Assembly: GCA_963736175.1 (NCBI GenBank)
Contig: CAVTNU010000002.1
Span: 496,001-560,000, forward strand
DNA: 64,000 nucleotides
Source of the DNA: Rhodoblastus sp963736175
Lineage (GTDB): Bacteria; Pseudomonadota; Alphaproteobacteria; Rhizobiales; Beijerinckiaceae
Direction of reading: 5' to 3'
In this document: piece by piece, positions 35,455 to 44,349 of the stretch
How the letters are laid out: the number at the start of each line of letters is the position of its first letter
Position numbering within the stretch: the first letter of the stretch is position 1
The notes under the pieces: generated by a model
Database searches by the model: none
What the model was told of the DNA's origin: nothing
The model's input: only the letters and a program-made list of their open reading frames with translations
Translations under genes and position numbers: made by a program

Positions 35455-36440
35455 ACCATCCGGCCGGATCGCCTCCCTCGCGGCCCGTTGACGATCGGGG
35501 CCACGACGATACGATTTTGCCCTTCGCCGTCGAACCGCTCGACGTGCGCGGCCGCTTGGCGCGTCTGGGGCCGGCGATCGATACGATCCTTTCCGGCCAT
35601 GCTTATCCCGACGCGGTCGCGCGCCTGCTTGGCGAGGCGATCACGCTGACCGCGCTGCTCGGTGCGGCGTTGAAGCAGGAAGGCCGCTTTCAGTTGCAAA
35701 CCCGCACCGACGGCGTCGTCGATATGCTCGTCGTCGATTTCGACGCGCCCGACCGATTGCGCGCTTTCGCCCGCTTCGATGCGGCACGGTTGGCGCAGGC
35801 GCTCTCGCCGGGGCAGTTGCTGGGCAAGGGGCATCTCGCGCTGACGATCGAGCAGGGCGCGGAAGCCGCCCGCTATCAAGGCGTCGCGCCTATCGAGGGC
35901 GGGTCGCTGGAAGACGCGGCGCTGCTTTATTTTCGTCAGTCCGAACAAATTCCGACCTTTGTGCGTCTGGCCGTCGGACAGACGTTGACCAACGCGGGCG
36001 CGCAATGGCGCGCCGGCGGTTTGATCCTGCAATTCCTGCCGCACTCGCCGGAGCGCCAGCGTCAGGCCGACCTCCATCCCGGCGACGCCCCGCCCGATCA
36101 CGTCGCGCACGCGGTAGACGAGGACGATTGCTGGTCCGAGGCCAAGGCTTTGGCGGCGACGCTCGAGGACCATGAATTGCTCGACCCGCGACTTTCGGGC
36201 GAGCGCCTGCTGTTCCGGTTGTTCCATGAGCGCGGCGTGACCGCCTTCGCGCCGGCTTTCCTTCGCGCCGCCTGTCGTTGCTCGCGCGAGCGCGTCGTCG
36301 CCATGCTGCGCAGTTTCTCGCCGGACGAGCGCGCCGATATGGTCGGGGCCGACGGGCGGATCAGCGTCACCTGCGAATTCTGCTCAAGCTGCCAAAGCTT
36401 CGAACCGGACGAATTCGTGGATGACAACAACACGCTCTAA
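35451..36440 (+). CDS. hslO: redox-regulated chaperone Hsp33
   Basis: A 329-residue holdase that becomes active when oxidative stress releases its zinc. TTG 35451 is preferred (GGGGCG upstream and overlap with the argF stop); GTG 35433 is possible. The zinc cysteines are C275 and C277 (CRCS) with C308 and C311 (CEFC); one extra cysteine, C314, is also present. A 35-residue polar N-terminal extension precedes the usual Hsp33 core. Its position after argF is a conserved neighbourhood in Rhizobiales. Confidence 0.94.
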   Translation: MNHPAGSPPSRPVDDRGHDDTILPFAVEPLDVRGRLARLGPAIDTILSGHAYPDAVARLLGEAITLTALLGAALKQEGRFQLQTRTDGVVDMLVVDFDAPDRLRAFARFDAARLAQALSPGQLLGKGHLALTIEQGAEAARYQGVAPIEGGSLEDAALLYFRQSEQIPTFVRLAVGQTLTNAGAQWRAGGLILQFLPHSPERQRQADLHPGDAPPDHVAHAVDEDDCWSEAKALAATLEDHELLDPRLSGERLLFRLFHERGVTAFAPAFLRAACRCSRERVVAMLRSFSPDERADMVGADGRISVTCEFCSSCQSFEPDEFVDDNNTL

Positions 36441-36673
36441 GCGGCGGGGCGCAATTTCGCCGCGTTGTTCGCAAGTCAATATTTAGAATATTTCAAGGTC
36501 GTATAAAAACGGCGCCCGCGTGCTTGACGGGCGAGCGGAAGACTTCCAAATTGATAGGAAGTTCATCGGGTTTTGCGGCAGTCGGCGGCAAGACGGTGAG
36601 CGAGAAGGCAGAAGCCGTTTCGACCCTGCTTTTTGCAATCGGAATTCCTTCTGAATTGCGAGGGAGCCAACCA

Positions 36674-36952
36674 ATGTTGCGCAATCTGACCCTTGCCGCG
36701 GCTGTAGCCGCGGCCTTGACCTTTCCGATGGGCGCCACGGCTTTTGCCCATCCTCATGGCGGCCCCCACGGCGGCCCCCATTTTGGCGGCGGCGGGCACC
36801 CCCATTTTGGCGGCGGCGGCGGCCACGGTTTTCGCGGTGGCGGCGGCGGCCATGGCGGTCGGTTCTGGCATGGCCGCTATTGGGGCTATGGCGTCGGCCC
36901 CTGCTGGCGCTGGAACCCGTTCATGGGCGGATGGGTTTGGGTTTGCTATTGA
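36674..36952 (+). CDS. small secreted His/Gly-rich protein
   Basis: A 92-residue protein with a clear signal peptide (residues 1-25, cleavage near TAFA-HP). The mature part is made of His-Gly-Gly and Gly-rich repeats (two near-identical units around 36770-36830) and ends in an aromatic tail rich in Trp and Tyr with two Cys residues. AGGGAG precedes the ATG. The histidine content suggests metal binding, and the SCO and PCuAC copper genes lie next door on the other strand, but this link is only inferred. I do not recognise a named family. Confidence 0.7.
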   Translation: MLRNLTLAAAVAAALTFPMGATAFAHPHGGPHGGPHFGGGGHPHFGGGGGHGFRGGGGGHGGRFWHGRYWGYGVGPCWRWNPFMGGWVWVCY

Positions 36953-37063
36953 TCGACGTTTGACGCGCGCGGCGATAACGCCGCGCCTGTCCTGATAAGC
37001 AGGGTCTTGCAAGGATTGGCCGTCGGCCAGTTCTCGCGGTGATATTTTTTTATAAAAACAAAG

Positions 37064-37094
37064 CGGCGCGTTCGATTTCGAACGCGCCGTTTTT
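37064..37094. terminator. bidirectional rho-independent terminator
   Basis: An 11-bp perfect stem (37064-37074 / 37079-37089) with ATTT loop, followed on the plus strand by TTTTT (37090-37094). On the minus strand it is followed by CTTTGTTTTT. It lies between the convergent His/Gly-rich gene and the SCO gene and can serve both. Confidence 0.85.
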
Positions 37095-37115
37095 GCGGCG
37101 CCAAGGAGTTGAGCG

Positions 37116-37721
37116 TCAGCCGGCGTCCCCGGCCAGCAGCCGCCGCATTTTTTTCAAAGCGAGCGCGTGATCTTCCTGATAGCTCAGCGCGCCGGCGAAT
37201 TCGCCTTTGGCGTTCATGAGATAGACGATCGCGGTGTGGTCCATCGTGTAGCCGCCGCCCGCCAACGGAACCTTCTTATAGTAGACGCGAAACGATTTGG
37301 CGACGTCGGCGATCTGTTGCGCTGAGCCGGTCAGGCCGGTGACATGCGGTTCAAAGGAAGCAAGGTAATCGCGCAAAACCTGAGGCGTGTCGCGCTCAGG
37401 GTCGATGGTGACGAAAAGAATACGAAAGTCCCGCGCCACAGGCCCCAGTTCGGCGAGCAGTTCCGCCATGTCGGTCAGCGTGGTGGGACACACGTCGGGG
37501 CATTGTGTGTAGCCGAAAAACAAGGCGTAGGGTTTGCCGTTGAGCCGGGCGCTGTCGAATATCGCGCCATCCTGCGAAACGAGCTGAAATGGACCGCCGA
37601 CGGCGGGCCGTCCAATCTGCTCGCCGCGCGGCAAATACAGCGCGACGGCGGCCAACGCCGCGATCGTCGCTGACAGGGCGAGCGCCAGAACGCTCGTTTT
37701 TCGCGCCGACGCTGGCGTCAT
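37116..37721 (-). CDS. SCO1/SenC/PrrC-family copper chaperone
   Basis: A 201-residue thioredoxin-fold protein anchored by an N-terminal membrane helix (residues 10-30). The copper-binding CPDVCP motif gives C74 and C78, and the third ligand His is in TMDHTA near residue 161. Proteins of this family deliver copper to the CuA centre of cytochrome c oxidase in the periplasm. The gene lies 18 bases downstream of a PCuAC chaperone gene on the same strand, and the two are known to act together in CuA assembly. Confidence 0.94.
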   Translation of the reverse strand: MTPASARKTSVLALALSATIAALAAVALYLPRGEQIGRPAVGGPFQLVSQDGAIFDSARLNGKPYALFFGYTQCPDVCPTTLTDMAELLAELGPVARDFRILFVTIDPERDTPQVLRDYLASFEPHVTGLTGSAQQIADVAKSFRVYYKKVPLAGGGYTMDHTAIVYLMNAKGEFAGALSYQEDHALALKKMRRLLAGDAG

Positions 37722-37739
37722 GGCCGTTCCAAACTCCGG

Positions 37740-38198
37740 TCAGTGATGGTGATCGCTCGACGCGCCGACCGCTTCGATAGCGAAGTCGACTGGAATCTCG
37801 CCCGCTCTCTCGAACGTCAGAAAGCCATGAACCGTTTCACCCGCGATAAGCGGCTTTTTCAGTTCCATCAACATGACGTGGTAGGCGCCGGGCTTCAGTT
37901 CAACCTTGCCGTGCGCCGGAATGTCCAGACTTTTGACTTGACGCATCCGCATCACGCCGTCGACCGTCGTCATTTCGTGAATCTCGACGCGTCCGGCGAT
38001 TTGCGCGCTGGCGCCCATCAGATGATCGGGCTGGGCGCCGTCGTTGAGGATGGCGACATAGGCGCCGCCGACCTGAGCGCCGCCGGCGGTGGCGCGCGCC
38101 CAGGGATGGGCCAGAACAATATCGCCGGCGAAAGCGCAGCATGTCGAGGCGGCCAGCGACAGGGCGCCGAGGGCGATCGCGATGCGTTGCTTCGGCAT
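37740..38198 (-). CDS. PCu(A)C periplasmic copper chaperone
   Basis: A 152-residue exported protein (signal peptide to about residue 24, CAFAGD) with the PCuAC/DUF461 cupredoxin-like fold. The Cu(I) ligands follow the H(M)X10MX21HXM type pattern: HLMG near residue 59, VEIHEM near 73, and later Met-rich segments (VMLMEL). It ends in a His-rich tail (DHHH). It should bring copper to the SCO protein encoded just downstream for cytochrome oxidase assembly. Confidence 0.92.
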   Translation of the reverse strand: MPKQRIAIALGALSLAASTCCAFAGDIVLAHPWARATAGGAQVGGAYVAILNDGAQPDHLMGASAQIAGRVEIHEMTTVDGVMRMRQVKSLDIPAHGKVELKPGAYHVMLMELKKPLIAGETVHGFLTFERAGEIPVDFAIEAVGASSDHHH

Positions 38199-38575
38199 GA
38201 TTTCATCCTGTTTCGAACTTGGGCTGCGGCGATCAACGCCCGTCCGGCGCGCCGCGGCGGCTCACAGGAAAGTCGGCGCGGCGACAAATGTCAATTGTCG
38301 CCGCGCACGCGAGGCTGGAGGATTCTTCGCAAACGCCGCCCACGGGCGAAACGAGCGCTTTGTTCGGCCGCATATTCTTGATCCGGCGGCGCAAGGCGCC
38401 GTCTTGTGAGACGCCGTAAGTTTGCCAATCAAATGCGTGGAGTTCAATAGTTGACAAAAACACTAGACTAACTCGTCGGCGTTTGCCATAGTCGGCGTGT
38501 TCATTCATTAAAACAGACGACGGGCCTCTTTTCGCCGCGGATGCGAGCGGTGGGGCGCGATAAACGGAGAAGAAA
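38199..38575. other. 377-base intergenic region between divergent PCuAC and metY genes
   Basis: No gene is supported. A TTGACA hexamer at 38452-38457 is a plausible -35 element for metY but no good -10 follows at 17 bases. The octamer GTCGGCGT occurs twice about 17 bases apart (near 38477 and 38494) and could be a regulator site. I looked for a SAM-II riboswitch, common before met genes in this class, and did not find its core. Confidence 0.45.
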
Positions 38576-39871
38576 ATGTCGGTCGAGTCGAAAAAGCCGG
38601 AAACCATCGTTCTTCATGCGGGCTGGCGGGCCGACCCGACGACCGGCGCCGTCGCCCCGCCGATCTACCAGACGACGTCCTATCAATTCGCCAGCACGGA
38701 GCACGCCGCCAATCTTTTCGCCCTGAAGGAATTGGGCAATATCTATACGCGCCTCGGCAATCCGACGACCGACATCCTGGAGCAGCGCATCGCCGCGCTT
38801 GAAGGCGGCGTCGCCGCGCTGGCGGTCGCCTCTGGTCAGGCGGCCTCGGCCTATGCGGTGCAAAATCTCGCCAAGGTTGGCGACAATATCGTTTCCTCCA
38901 CCGATCTTTACGGGGGAACCTGGAACCTCTTCGCCAATACGCTGAAAGACCAAGGAATCGAAGTGCGTTTTGTCGATCCGGCCGATCCGGAAAATTTCCG
39001 CAAGGCCACCGACGCGCGCACAAGAGCCTATTACGCCGAGACCCTGCCCAATCCCAAGCTGGCGGTGTTTCCGATCGCCGAAGTCGCGTCCATCGGCCGT
39101 GAATTCGGCATTCCCTTGATCGTCGACAATACGGCGGCGCCGATCCTGGCGCGTCCGCTCGATCACGGCGCGGCGATCGTCGTCTATTCGACGACGAAAT
39201 TCATCGGCGGCCATGGAACGTCGATCGGCGGCGTCATCGTCGACGGCGGCAATTTCGACTGGGAAAAATTCCCCGAACGTCAGCCGGCCCTGAATACGCC
39301 CGATCCGAGCTATCACGGGGCGGTCTGGACGCAGGCGGTCAAGCCGATCGGTCCGGTCGCCTATATCATCAAAGCGCGCACGACCTTGCTGCGCGATCTC
39401 GGCGCGGCGCTGTCGCCCTTCAACGCCTTCCTGACCCTGCAAGGCGTCGAAACGCTGCCCTTGCGCATCGAGCGGCACAGCCAGAACGCCGCGACCGTGG
39501 CGCTATGGTTGAGCAAGCGGCCCGAGGTCGTGAAGGTGATCCATCCGTCCTTGCAGTCGGGCGAGGAGCGTCGGCGCGCCGACAAATATCTCAAGGGCGG
39601 CTATGGAGCGCTGCTAGGCTTTGAACTGAAGGGCGGCGCGGAAGCCGGCCGCGCCTTCATCGACGCGCTGAAGCTGTTCTACCATGTCGCCAATATCGGC
39701 GATGCGCGCAGTCTCGCCATCCATCCGGCCTCGACGACCCATTCGCAGCTGGCGCCGGAAGCGCAATTGGCGACCGGCGTATCGCCGGGCTATGTGCGCC
39801 TGTCGATCGGCATCGAACATATCGACGACATTCTCGCCGATCTGAGCCAGGCTTTGGGCGCGACGACCTGA
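38576..39871 (+). CDS. metY: O-acetylhomoserine sulfhydrylase / aminocarboxypropyltransferase
   Basis: A 431-residue PLP enzyme of the Cys/Met metabolism family. It makes homocysteine directly from O-acetylhomoserine and sulfide. The PLP lysine is K208 in STTKFIGGHG, and NIYTRLGNPTT (about residues 58-68) is the cofactor-contacting segment. The length and the NGGxxxW-type layout favour MetY over the shorter MetB/MetC/MetZ enzymes (about 390 residues). GGAGAAG precedes the ATG. A hairpin follows the stop. Confidence 0.93.
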   Translation: MSVESKKPETIVLHAGWRADPTTGAVAPPIYQTTSYQFASTEHAANLFALKELGNIYTRLGNPTTDILEQRIAALEGGVAALAVASGQAASAYAVQNLAKVGDNIVSSTDLYGGTWNLFANTLKDQGIEVRFVDPADPENFRKATDARTRAYYAETLPNPKLAVFPIAEVASIGREFGIPLIVDNTAAPILARPLDHGAAIVVYSTTKFIGGHGTSIGGVIVDGGNFDWEKFPERQPALNTPDPSYHGAVWTQAVKPIGPVAYIIKARTTLLRDLGAALSPFNAFLTLQGVETLPLRIERHSQNAATVALWLSKRPEVVKVIHPSLQSGEERRRADKYLKGGYGALLGFELKGGAEAGRAFIDALKLFYHVANIGDARSLAIHPASTTHSQLAPEAQLATGVSPGYVRLSIGIEHIDDILADLSQALGATT

Positions 39872-39897
39872 ATTGCCGGAATTTATTGTTAAAATCG

Positions 39898-39927
39898 CGC
39901 GCCTTCCGATTGAATTCGGAAGGCGCG
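39898..39927 (+). terminator. hairpin after metY
   Basis: Perfect 12-bp inverted repeat (39898-39909 / 39916-39927) with a six-base loop, 26 bases after the metY stop and followed by TTGCGATTTGTTG. Probable terminator, though the T-tract is interrupted. Confidence 0.6.
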
Positions 39928-40015
39928 TTGCGATTTGTTGCCCCGCGCGGATTCTCGTGCGACAAGTCCGCCGGATTTTTTGGAAACGCCGCGCGGCGGC
40001 AAGCAATGGGCGCAA

Positions 40016-41209
40016 ATGTTTCGTAACCTACCGCCGACCACGCCGGATCTGATCCTATCTTTGATGCTGCGATGCCGACAGGACGGGCGGGCGGACAAAA
40101 TCGACCTCAGCGTTGGCGTCTATCGCACCGATGACGGCAACACGCCGATCATGGCGGCGGCGCGCGAGGCGGAACGCCAGGTTATCGCGGAGCAGACCAC
40201 CAAGGTCTATGTCGGCCCGCTCGGCGACGCAGCGTTCAACGCCGCCGCGACCGATCTCGTTTTAGGTTCTGGGTTCGGCGCGACGCGCGTTTGCACGGCG
40301 CAGACGCCGGGCGGCTCGGGCGCCCTGCGCATGATCGCCGAACTGCTGAAAGCGGCGAATCCGGAAGCCGTCATCCATGTTCCAGACCCAACCTGGGCCA
40401 ATCATACGCCGCTGTTGACCAGTTGCGGATTGCCGACGACGCCCTACGCCTATTACGACGCGAAGACGGGGGGTGTCTTGTTCGACGCCATGTTGTCCGA
40501 TCTCGCCCGCGCCAAGTCTGGCGACATCGTCTTGCTGCATGGCTGTTGCCACAATCCAACCGGCGCCGATCTGACTCAGCCGCAATGGGCCGAACTCGCC
40601 GTCCTTATGTTGAAACGCGGTTTGTTTCCGCTGGTCGATCTTGCCTATCAAGGTCTTGGCGAAGGGCTTGAGCAAGACGCGGCGGGCCTGCGGCTGCTCG
40701 CTGGAATCGTCCCCGAACTGGCCGTCGCGTTTTCCGGATCGAAGAATTTTTCGCTCTACCGCGAACGGATCGGCGCCGCCATCATCATGGCGGCCACGCC
40801 GAAACAGAGCAGCCTTGCGCTGGCGCGCATGGGGGCGATCGCGCGCTCGCTTTATTCGATGCCGCCGGCGCATGGCGCCTCGATCATCACCCGTGTTCTG
40901 GAAGACGCCGCGCTCAGGGCCGATTGGCTGGGCGAACTCAACTTCATGCGTCAGCGGATGGCGCAATTGCGGGAGCAGTTGGCGACGGCGCTGCTGCGGC
41001 GTTCCGGTGGGCGGGATTTCAGCTTTCTGACGCGCCAGCGCGGCATGTTTTCTTTCTTGCCGCTCAGCGACGGCCAGGCCGAACGGCTGCGGCAGGATTT
41101 CGGTCTCTATCTTCTGCCGGACGGGCGCATCTCGATCGCCGGCCTCACCTCCGGCAATATCGAACGGGTGGCCCAGGCCTATTGCGCCACCGCGAACGAG
41201 CGCGGTTGA
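40016..41209 (+). CDS. aromatic/aspartate aminotransferase (class I)
   Basis: A 397-residue class I aminotransferase of the AspC/TyrB subgroup, moving amino groups between aspartate or aromatic amino acids and 2-oxoglutarate. ATG 40016 gives the usual start FRNLPPTTPDLI. The PLP lysine is K243 in GSKNFSLYRERIGA; CHNPTGADLT is the Asn-containing cofactor segment. Which substrate dominates cannot be told, so no symbol is given. It is a single gene between the metY hairpin and the second chemoreceptor. Confidence 0.92.
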   Translation: MFRNLPPTTPDLILSLMLRCRQDGRADKIDLSVGVYRTDDGNTPIMAAAREAERQVIAEQTTKVYVGPLGDAAFNAAATDLVLGSGFGATRVCTAQTPGGSGALRMIAELLKAANPEAVIHVPDPTWANHTPLLTSCGLPTTPYAYYDAKTGGVLFDAMLSDLARAKSGDIVLLHGCCHNPTGADLTQPQWAELAVLMLKRGLFPLVDLAYQGLGEGLEQDAAGLRLLAGIVPELAVAFSGSKNFSLYRERIGAAIIMAATPKQSSLALARMGAIARSLYSMPPAHGASIITRVLEDAALRADWLGELNFMRQRMAQLREQLATALLRRSGGRDFSFLTRQRGMFSFLPLSDGQAERLRQDFGLYLLPDGRISIAGLTSGNIERVAQAYCATANERG

Positions 41210-41388
41210 GTTGATCTCGCGACGATATTGATGTCCGCAGATCGCTTTGGCGCGTTATCTTCGCGCCTTTCCTCTTGGTCAGGCGTCAGCTAACGGCAGT
41301 GTAATAAAATCGTCATATAGCGTCATGGATGCAGAATATAGTTGCGTGACCAAAAGCTCCGGAATCCTGGGGCGCTAAGCGGATAATA

Positions 41389-41404
41389 TTATCATTTCAT
41401 TAAC
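41389..41404 (+). promoter_or_regulatory. CtrA-like box (TTAT-N7-TTAAC) before the second chemoreceptor
   Basis: TTAT at 41389-41392, seven bases, TTAAC at 41400-41404: one mismatch to the CtrA consensus, 55 bases before the chemoreceptor ATG. The other chemoreceptor in the window has an exact site, which supports the reading. Confidence 0.5.
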
Positions 41405-41458
41405 CGCGATTTTGCTAGGTTTTGCGCCTTCCGTCGAGACGCATCCAGCGGGCGCCCA

Positions 41459-43423
41459 ATGATCAGAAATTTGAAGCTCGGCCATCAGATTTTGGCTATC
41501 GCCCTGGTTTCAGCAATTGGCTTTGTCGTCGTGCTTGGCGACGTCATCTGGACATCCGCCCGGCAAACCGAAATTCAGCTACGCGCTCAGAACGCTTCTG
41601 GCGCCGCGTTGGACTCAATGCGCTTTGGCGCGCAGATGCTGCAATTGCGGCGGTATGAAAAGGACTTTCTGCTGCGCGCCGACGCTCAATTGGTCGACCA
41701 GCATCGCAAGACCGCCGAGGGCGCGCAGGCCGCGATCAGGACGTTGGCGAACGCGGCGCGCGACATCGGCGACTCCGATCTCGAGGACAAGGTTGCGCGC
41801 GCGCAGGCGCCGCTCGACCGCTATATTGGCGCTTTCTCCGTACTCGTCGACAATCGGCGATCCATGGGCCTTGATCCCGAACAAGGCGCGGAAGGCGATC
41901 TGCGCCATGCCGTTCATCACGTCGAGGCTCGGCTCGCCAAATTCGATATTCCGGCGTTGAGTGTCAAGATGCTGACCCTGCGTCGTCACGAAAAGGATTT
42001 CATGCTGCGTCGGCAGGCGTCTTACATCGAGGCGCACGCCAAAGCGGTGGAGGATTTCAAGAACGCCATCGCCGTCGCGCCGGCGCCCGAGCTGGACAAG
42101 AGCGAACTGAACGTCCTTCTCGCAGCCTATGCGCGAAGCTTTGCGCAATGGACCGACGCGGCCGACAAGGTCAAGGCGGCGCAAGGCCAGGTGTCCGCGG
42201 CCTACGGCGAACTGGAGCCCGTTGTCGCCGCCATGGCCGACCGGGCGACGTCAGTGAGCCGATCGGCGATCGAGGAAGAGCGATCCATCGCGGCGCACAA
42301 TTTTTACGCGATCGTCGCCTCGATCGTTCTGGCCATGCTTGGCTCTTTCGCCCTGTCGATCGGGGTCTGGCGTCATATCGTGCGCTCGCTCGGCCATATC
42401 GAACGTCAGATGGCGAGGATAGCCGACGGCAATCTGGAAACGGCCGTGACCGGCGGCGACGCGCGCAACGAAATCGGGGCCATGGCGCGCGCTTTGGCGT
42501 CGCTGCAAGACGGGCTACGGCAGGCCGAAGGGCTCAAACAGGAGCAATTGGCCGAACATGGCGCGCGCGCGCGGCGGGCCGCGCAGCTCGAACGGCTGGT
42601 TCGCGATTTTGAAGCGAGCGTCAGCGATATCGTCCGGCGCGTGAGTTCGGAGGCGAGACAGTTGCAGGCGGCGGCTCAAAGCCTCTCAACCGCGGCGGGG
42701 GAGACGACCGCGAAGTCCTCCAAGGTCGCCGACGCGACCGATGTCGTCTCCAGTCAGGTCCAGATGGTGGCGGCCGCGTCGGAGGAGCTTTCCGCCTCGA
42801 TCGCGGAAATCGCCCGCCAGTTGGACAATTCGCATCTCGTCGCGAGCCGGGCGGTTGAGGATTCTGGCGCGACCGCCGACGCCATGAGCGAGCTTTCGTC
42901 CAGGGCGCAGGAAATCGGCAACGTTCTGGCCGTCATCGAGGCGATCGCCTCGCAAACCAACCTTTTGGCGCTCAACGCGACGATCGAGGCGGCAAGGGCC
43001 GGCGAAAGCGGGCGCGGCTTCGCTGTCGTCGCCAACGAGGTCAAGGCTCTGGCGGCACAAACGGCGAAAGCCACCGAGCAGATCGGGGGCCAGATCGGCG
43101 CCATTCAGGACGCCTCCGCCAGCGCGTCCGGCGCCATCGCGCAGATTGCCGGAACCATCAATCAAATGAATCAAATCAGCGCGTCGATCCTGGCTTCGGC
43201 GCGCGAACAGGGCGCGGCGACCGACGAAATCGCGCAAAGCATCAATAAAGTGGCTGCGGAAGCCGATGAGGCCTCGCAGAACATCAGCGGCGTTCTGCGC
43301 GCCGCGGAAGGTACGTCCGCCGCATCGACGCAATTGCTCGCCTGTTCCGAAGACCTGTCGGCGCAGGCGGGGTTCCTGTCCGACAAGATGAGCGAATTCG
43401 TCGCGAGCCTGCGCGCGGCCTAG
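41459..43423 (+). CDS. methyl-accepting chemotaxis protein with HBM-type sensor domain
   Basis: A 654-residue chemoreceptor. Residues 10-30 form the first membrane helix; the periplasmic domain (about 35-275) carries two copies of an RRxEKDFxLR motif (LRRYEKDFLLR near residue 63 and LRRHEKDFMLR near 177), a hallmark of helical bimodular (HBM) sensor domains. A second membrane helix (about 282-303), HAMP, and signalling domain with QTNLLALNATIEAAR follow. Known HBM receptors such as McpS sense organic acids; the ligand here is not known. A CtrA-like box precedes it. Confidence 0.94.
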   Translation: MIRNLKLGHQILAIALVSAIGFVVVLGDVIWTSARQTEIQLRAQNASGAALDSMRFGAQMLQLRRYEKDFLLRADAQLVDQHRKTAEGAQAAIRTLANAARDIGDSDLEDKVARAQAPLDRYIGAFSVLVDNRRSMGLDPEQGAEGDLRHAVHHVEARLAKFDIPALSVKMLTLRRHEKDFMLRRQASYIEAHAKAVEDFKNAIAVAPAPELDKSELNVLLAAYARSFAQWTDAADKVKAAQGQVSAAYGELEPVVAAMADRATSVSRSAIEEERSIAAHNFYAIVASIVLAMLGSFALSIGVWRHIVRSLGHIERQMARIADGNLETAVTGGDARNEIGAMARALASLQDGLRQAEGLKQEQLAEHGARARRAAQLERLVRDFEASVSDIVRRVSSEARQLQAAAQSLSTAAGETTAKSSKVADATDVVSSQVQMVAAASEELSASIAEIARQLDNSHLVASRAVEDSGATADAMSELSSRAQEIGNVLAVIEAIASQTNLLALNATIEAARAGESGRGFAVVANEVKALAAQTAKATEQIGGQIGAIQDASASASGAIAQIAGTINQMNQISASILASAREQGAATDEIAQSINKVAAEADEASQNISGVLRAAEGTSAASTQLLACSEDLSAQAGFLSDKMSEFVASLRAA

Positions 43424-43522
43424 CGCTGCTCGGCCGCGCAGGCGCGCATTCGACGAAGATTTCGCGCCGAAAACACCCGGTCTGCTTGCCAAGCATGGCC
43501 GCCGCCAGTATAAGCCGCGCTT

Positions 43523-43563
43523 CGCGCCCGTTTCCGACACCCCTGGAGGCGTGGGCGCGTTTT
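43523..43563 (+). terminator. hairpin with T-tract in the rplY leader
   Basis: Arms CGCGCCC (43523-43529) and GGGCGCG (43553-43559), with a smaller internal CAC/GTG pairing, followed by TTTT at 43560-43563. It ends only 18 bases before the rplY ATG. It may terminate the chemoreceptor transcript or act as an attenuator on rplY, since no promoter can fit between it and the start codon. Confidence 0.5.
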
Positions 43564-43581
43564 CTATAAAGGACAAGAGAC

Positions 43582-44226
43582 ATGGCCGAGAACAAAAAGC
43601 TCGCGGCCACGGTCCGCAGCGGGACAGGCAAGGGGGCCGCCCGCAGCGTACGCCGTGAAGGCCGCATTCCAGGCGTCATCTATGGCGGGGGCGAAGCCCC
43701 GACGCCGATTTCGCTCGACTATCGCGATTTGAACAAGCTCATCTACGCCGGGCATTTCCTGACGACGATTTTCGAAATCGATATCGACGGCAGGACCGAG
43801 CGCGCCATTCCGCGCGACTATCAGCTCGACGTCGTCAAGGACACCCCGCTGCATATCGATTTCTTGCGGCTGAAGGCCGGTTCGCGTCTAAGGGTCGACG
43901 TGCCGGTGCATTTCCTCAATCAGGAAACGGCTCCCGGCATCAAGCGCGGCGGTTCGTTGAATATCGTTCTGCACACGATCGAATTGCTCGTGCCCGCAGA
44001 CAATATTCCCGAATTCATCACGGCGGATCTGACGGGCCTCGACTTCAACGATTCGCTGCACATCAGCGCGGTCAAGCTGCCTGAAGGCGTGACCCCGACC
44101 AACAAGACGAACTTCACCATCGCCACCATCGCTCCCCCGGCGGGCGGCGAGGAAGCGCCCGCCGCCGCTCCGGTGGTCGCCGCCGCGGCTCCGGCCGCCG
44201 CCAAGGCCGCGCCGGCGAAGAAGTAA
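43582..44226 (+). CDS. rplY: 50S ribosomal protein L25/general stress protein Ctc
   Basis: A 214-residue long-form L25 (CTC family). The N-terminal 5S-rRNA-binding domain (residues 1-95, including RSVRREGRIPGVIYG) is followed by the C-terminal beta domain (about 100-190) and an Ala/Pro/Lys-rich tail, standard in alphaproteobacteria. AAAGGACAAGAG precedes the ATG. It is followed by pth, the usual neighbour, with a hairpin between them. Confidence 0.96.
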   Translation: MAENKKLAATVRSGTGKGAARSVRREGRIPGVIYGGGEAPTPISLDYRDLNKLIYAGHFLTTIFEIDIDGRTERAIPRDYQLDVVKDTPLHIDFLRLKAGSRLRVDVPVHFLNQETAPGIKRGGSLNIVLHTIELLVPADNIPEFITADLTGLDFNDSLHISAVKLPEGVTPTNKTNFTIATIAPPAGGEEAPAAAPVVAAAAPAAAKAAPAKK

Positions 44227-44249
44227 TTTTTCGCACGATAGACGAAATG

Positions 44250-44274
44250 ATCCGCCCGCCTCGCGCGGGCGGAT
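44250..44274 (+). terminator. hairpin between rplY and pth
   Basis: Perfect 10-bp stem (44250-44259 / 44265-44274), five-base loop, then TTGTTA. Probably a partial terminator, as rplY and pth are usually co-transcribed. Confidence 0.6.
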
Positions 44275-44349
44275 TTGTTAGGATAGAACGCTCGTCGTGG
44301 GATTTCTCAGGCGCCGGGAGCCGCGCCGGAGAGAACGATAGGCTCAGTC

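Noticed and set aside
38400..38575. SAM-II riboswitch upstream of metY
   Set aside because: Expected from the clade, but I could not find the conserved core or the pseudoknot-forming segments; a covariance-model search would settle it.
41305..41330. Pho-box-like CGTCAT repeat before the second chemoreceptor
   Set aside because: The repeat period is 10, not 11, and the heptamers are incomplete, so PhoB binding is unlikely.
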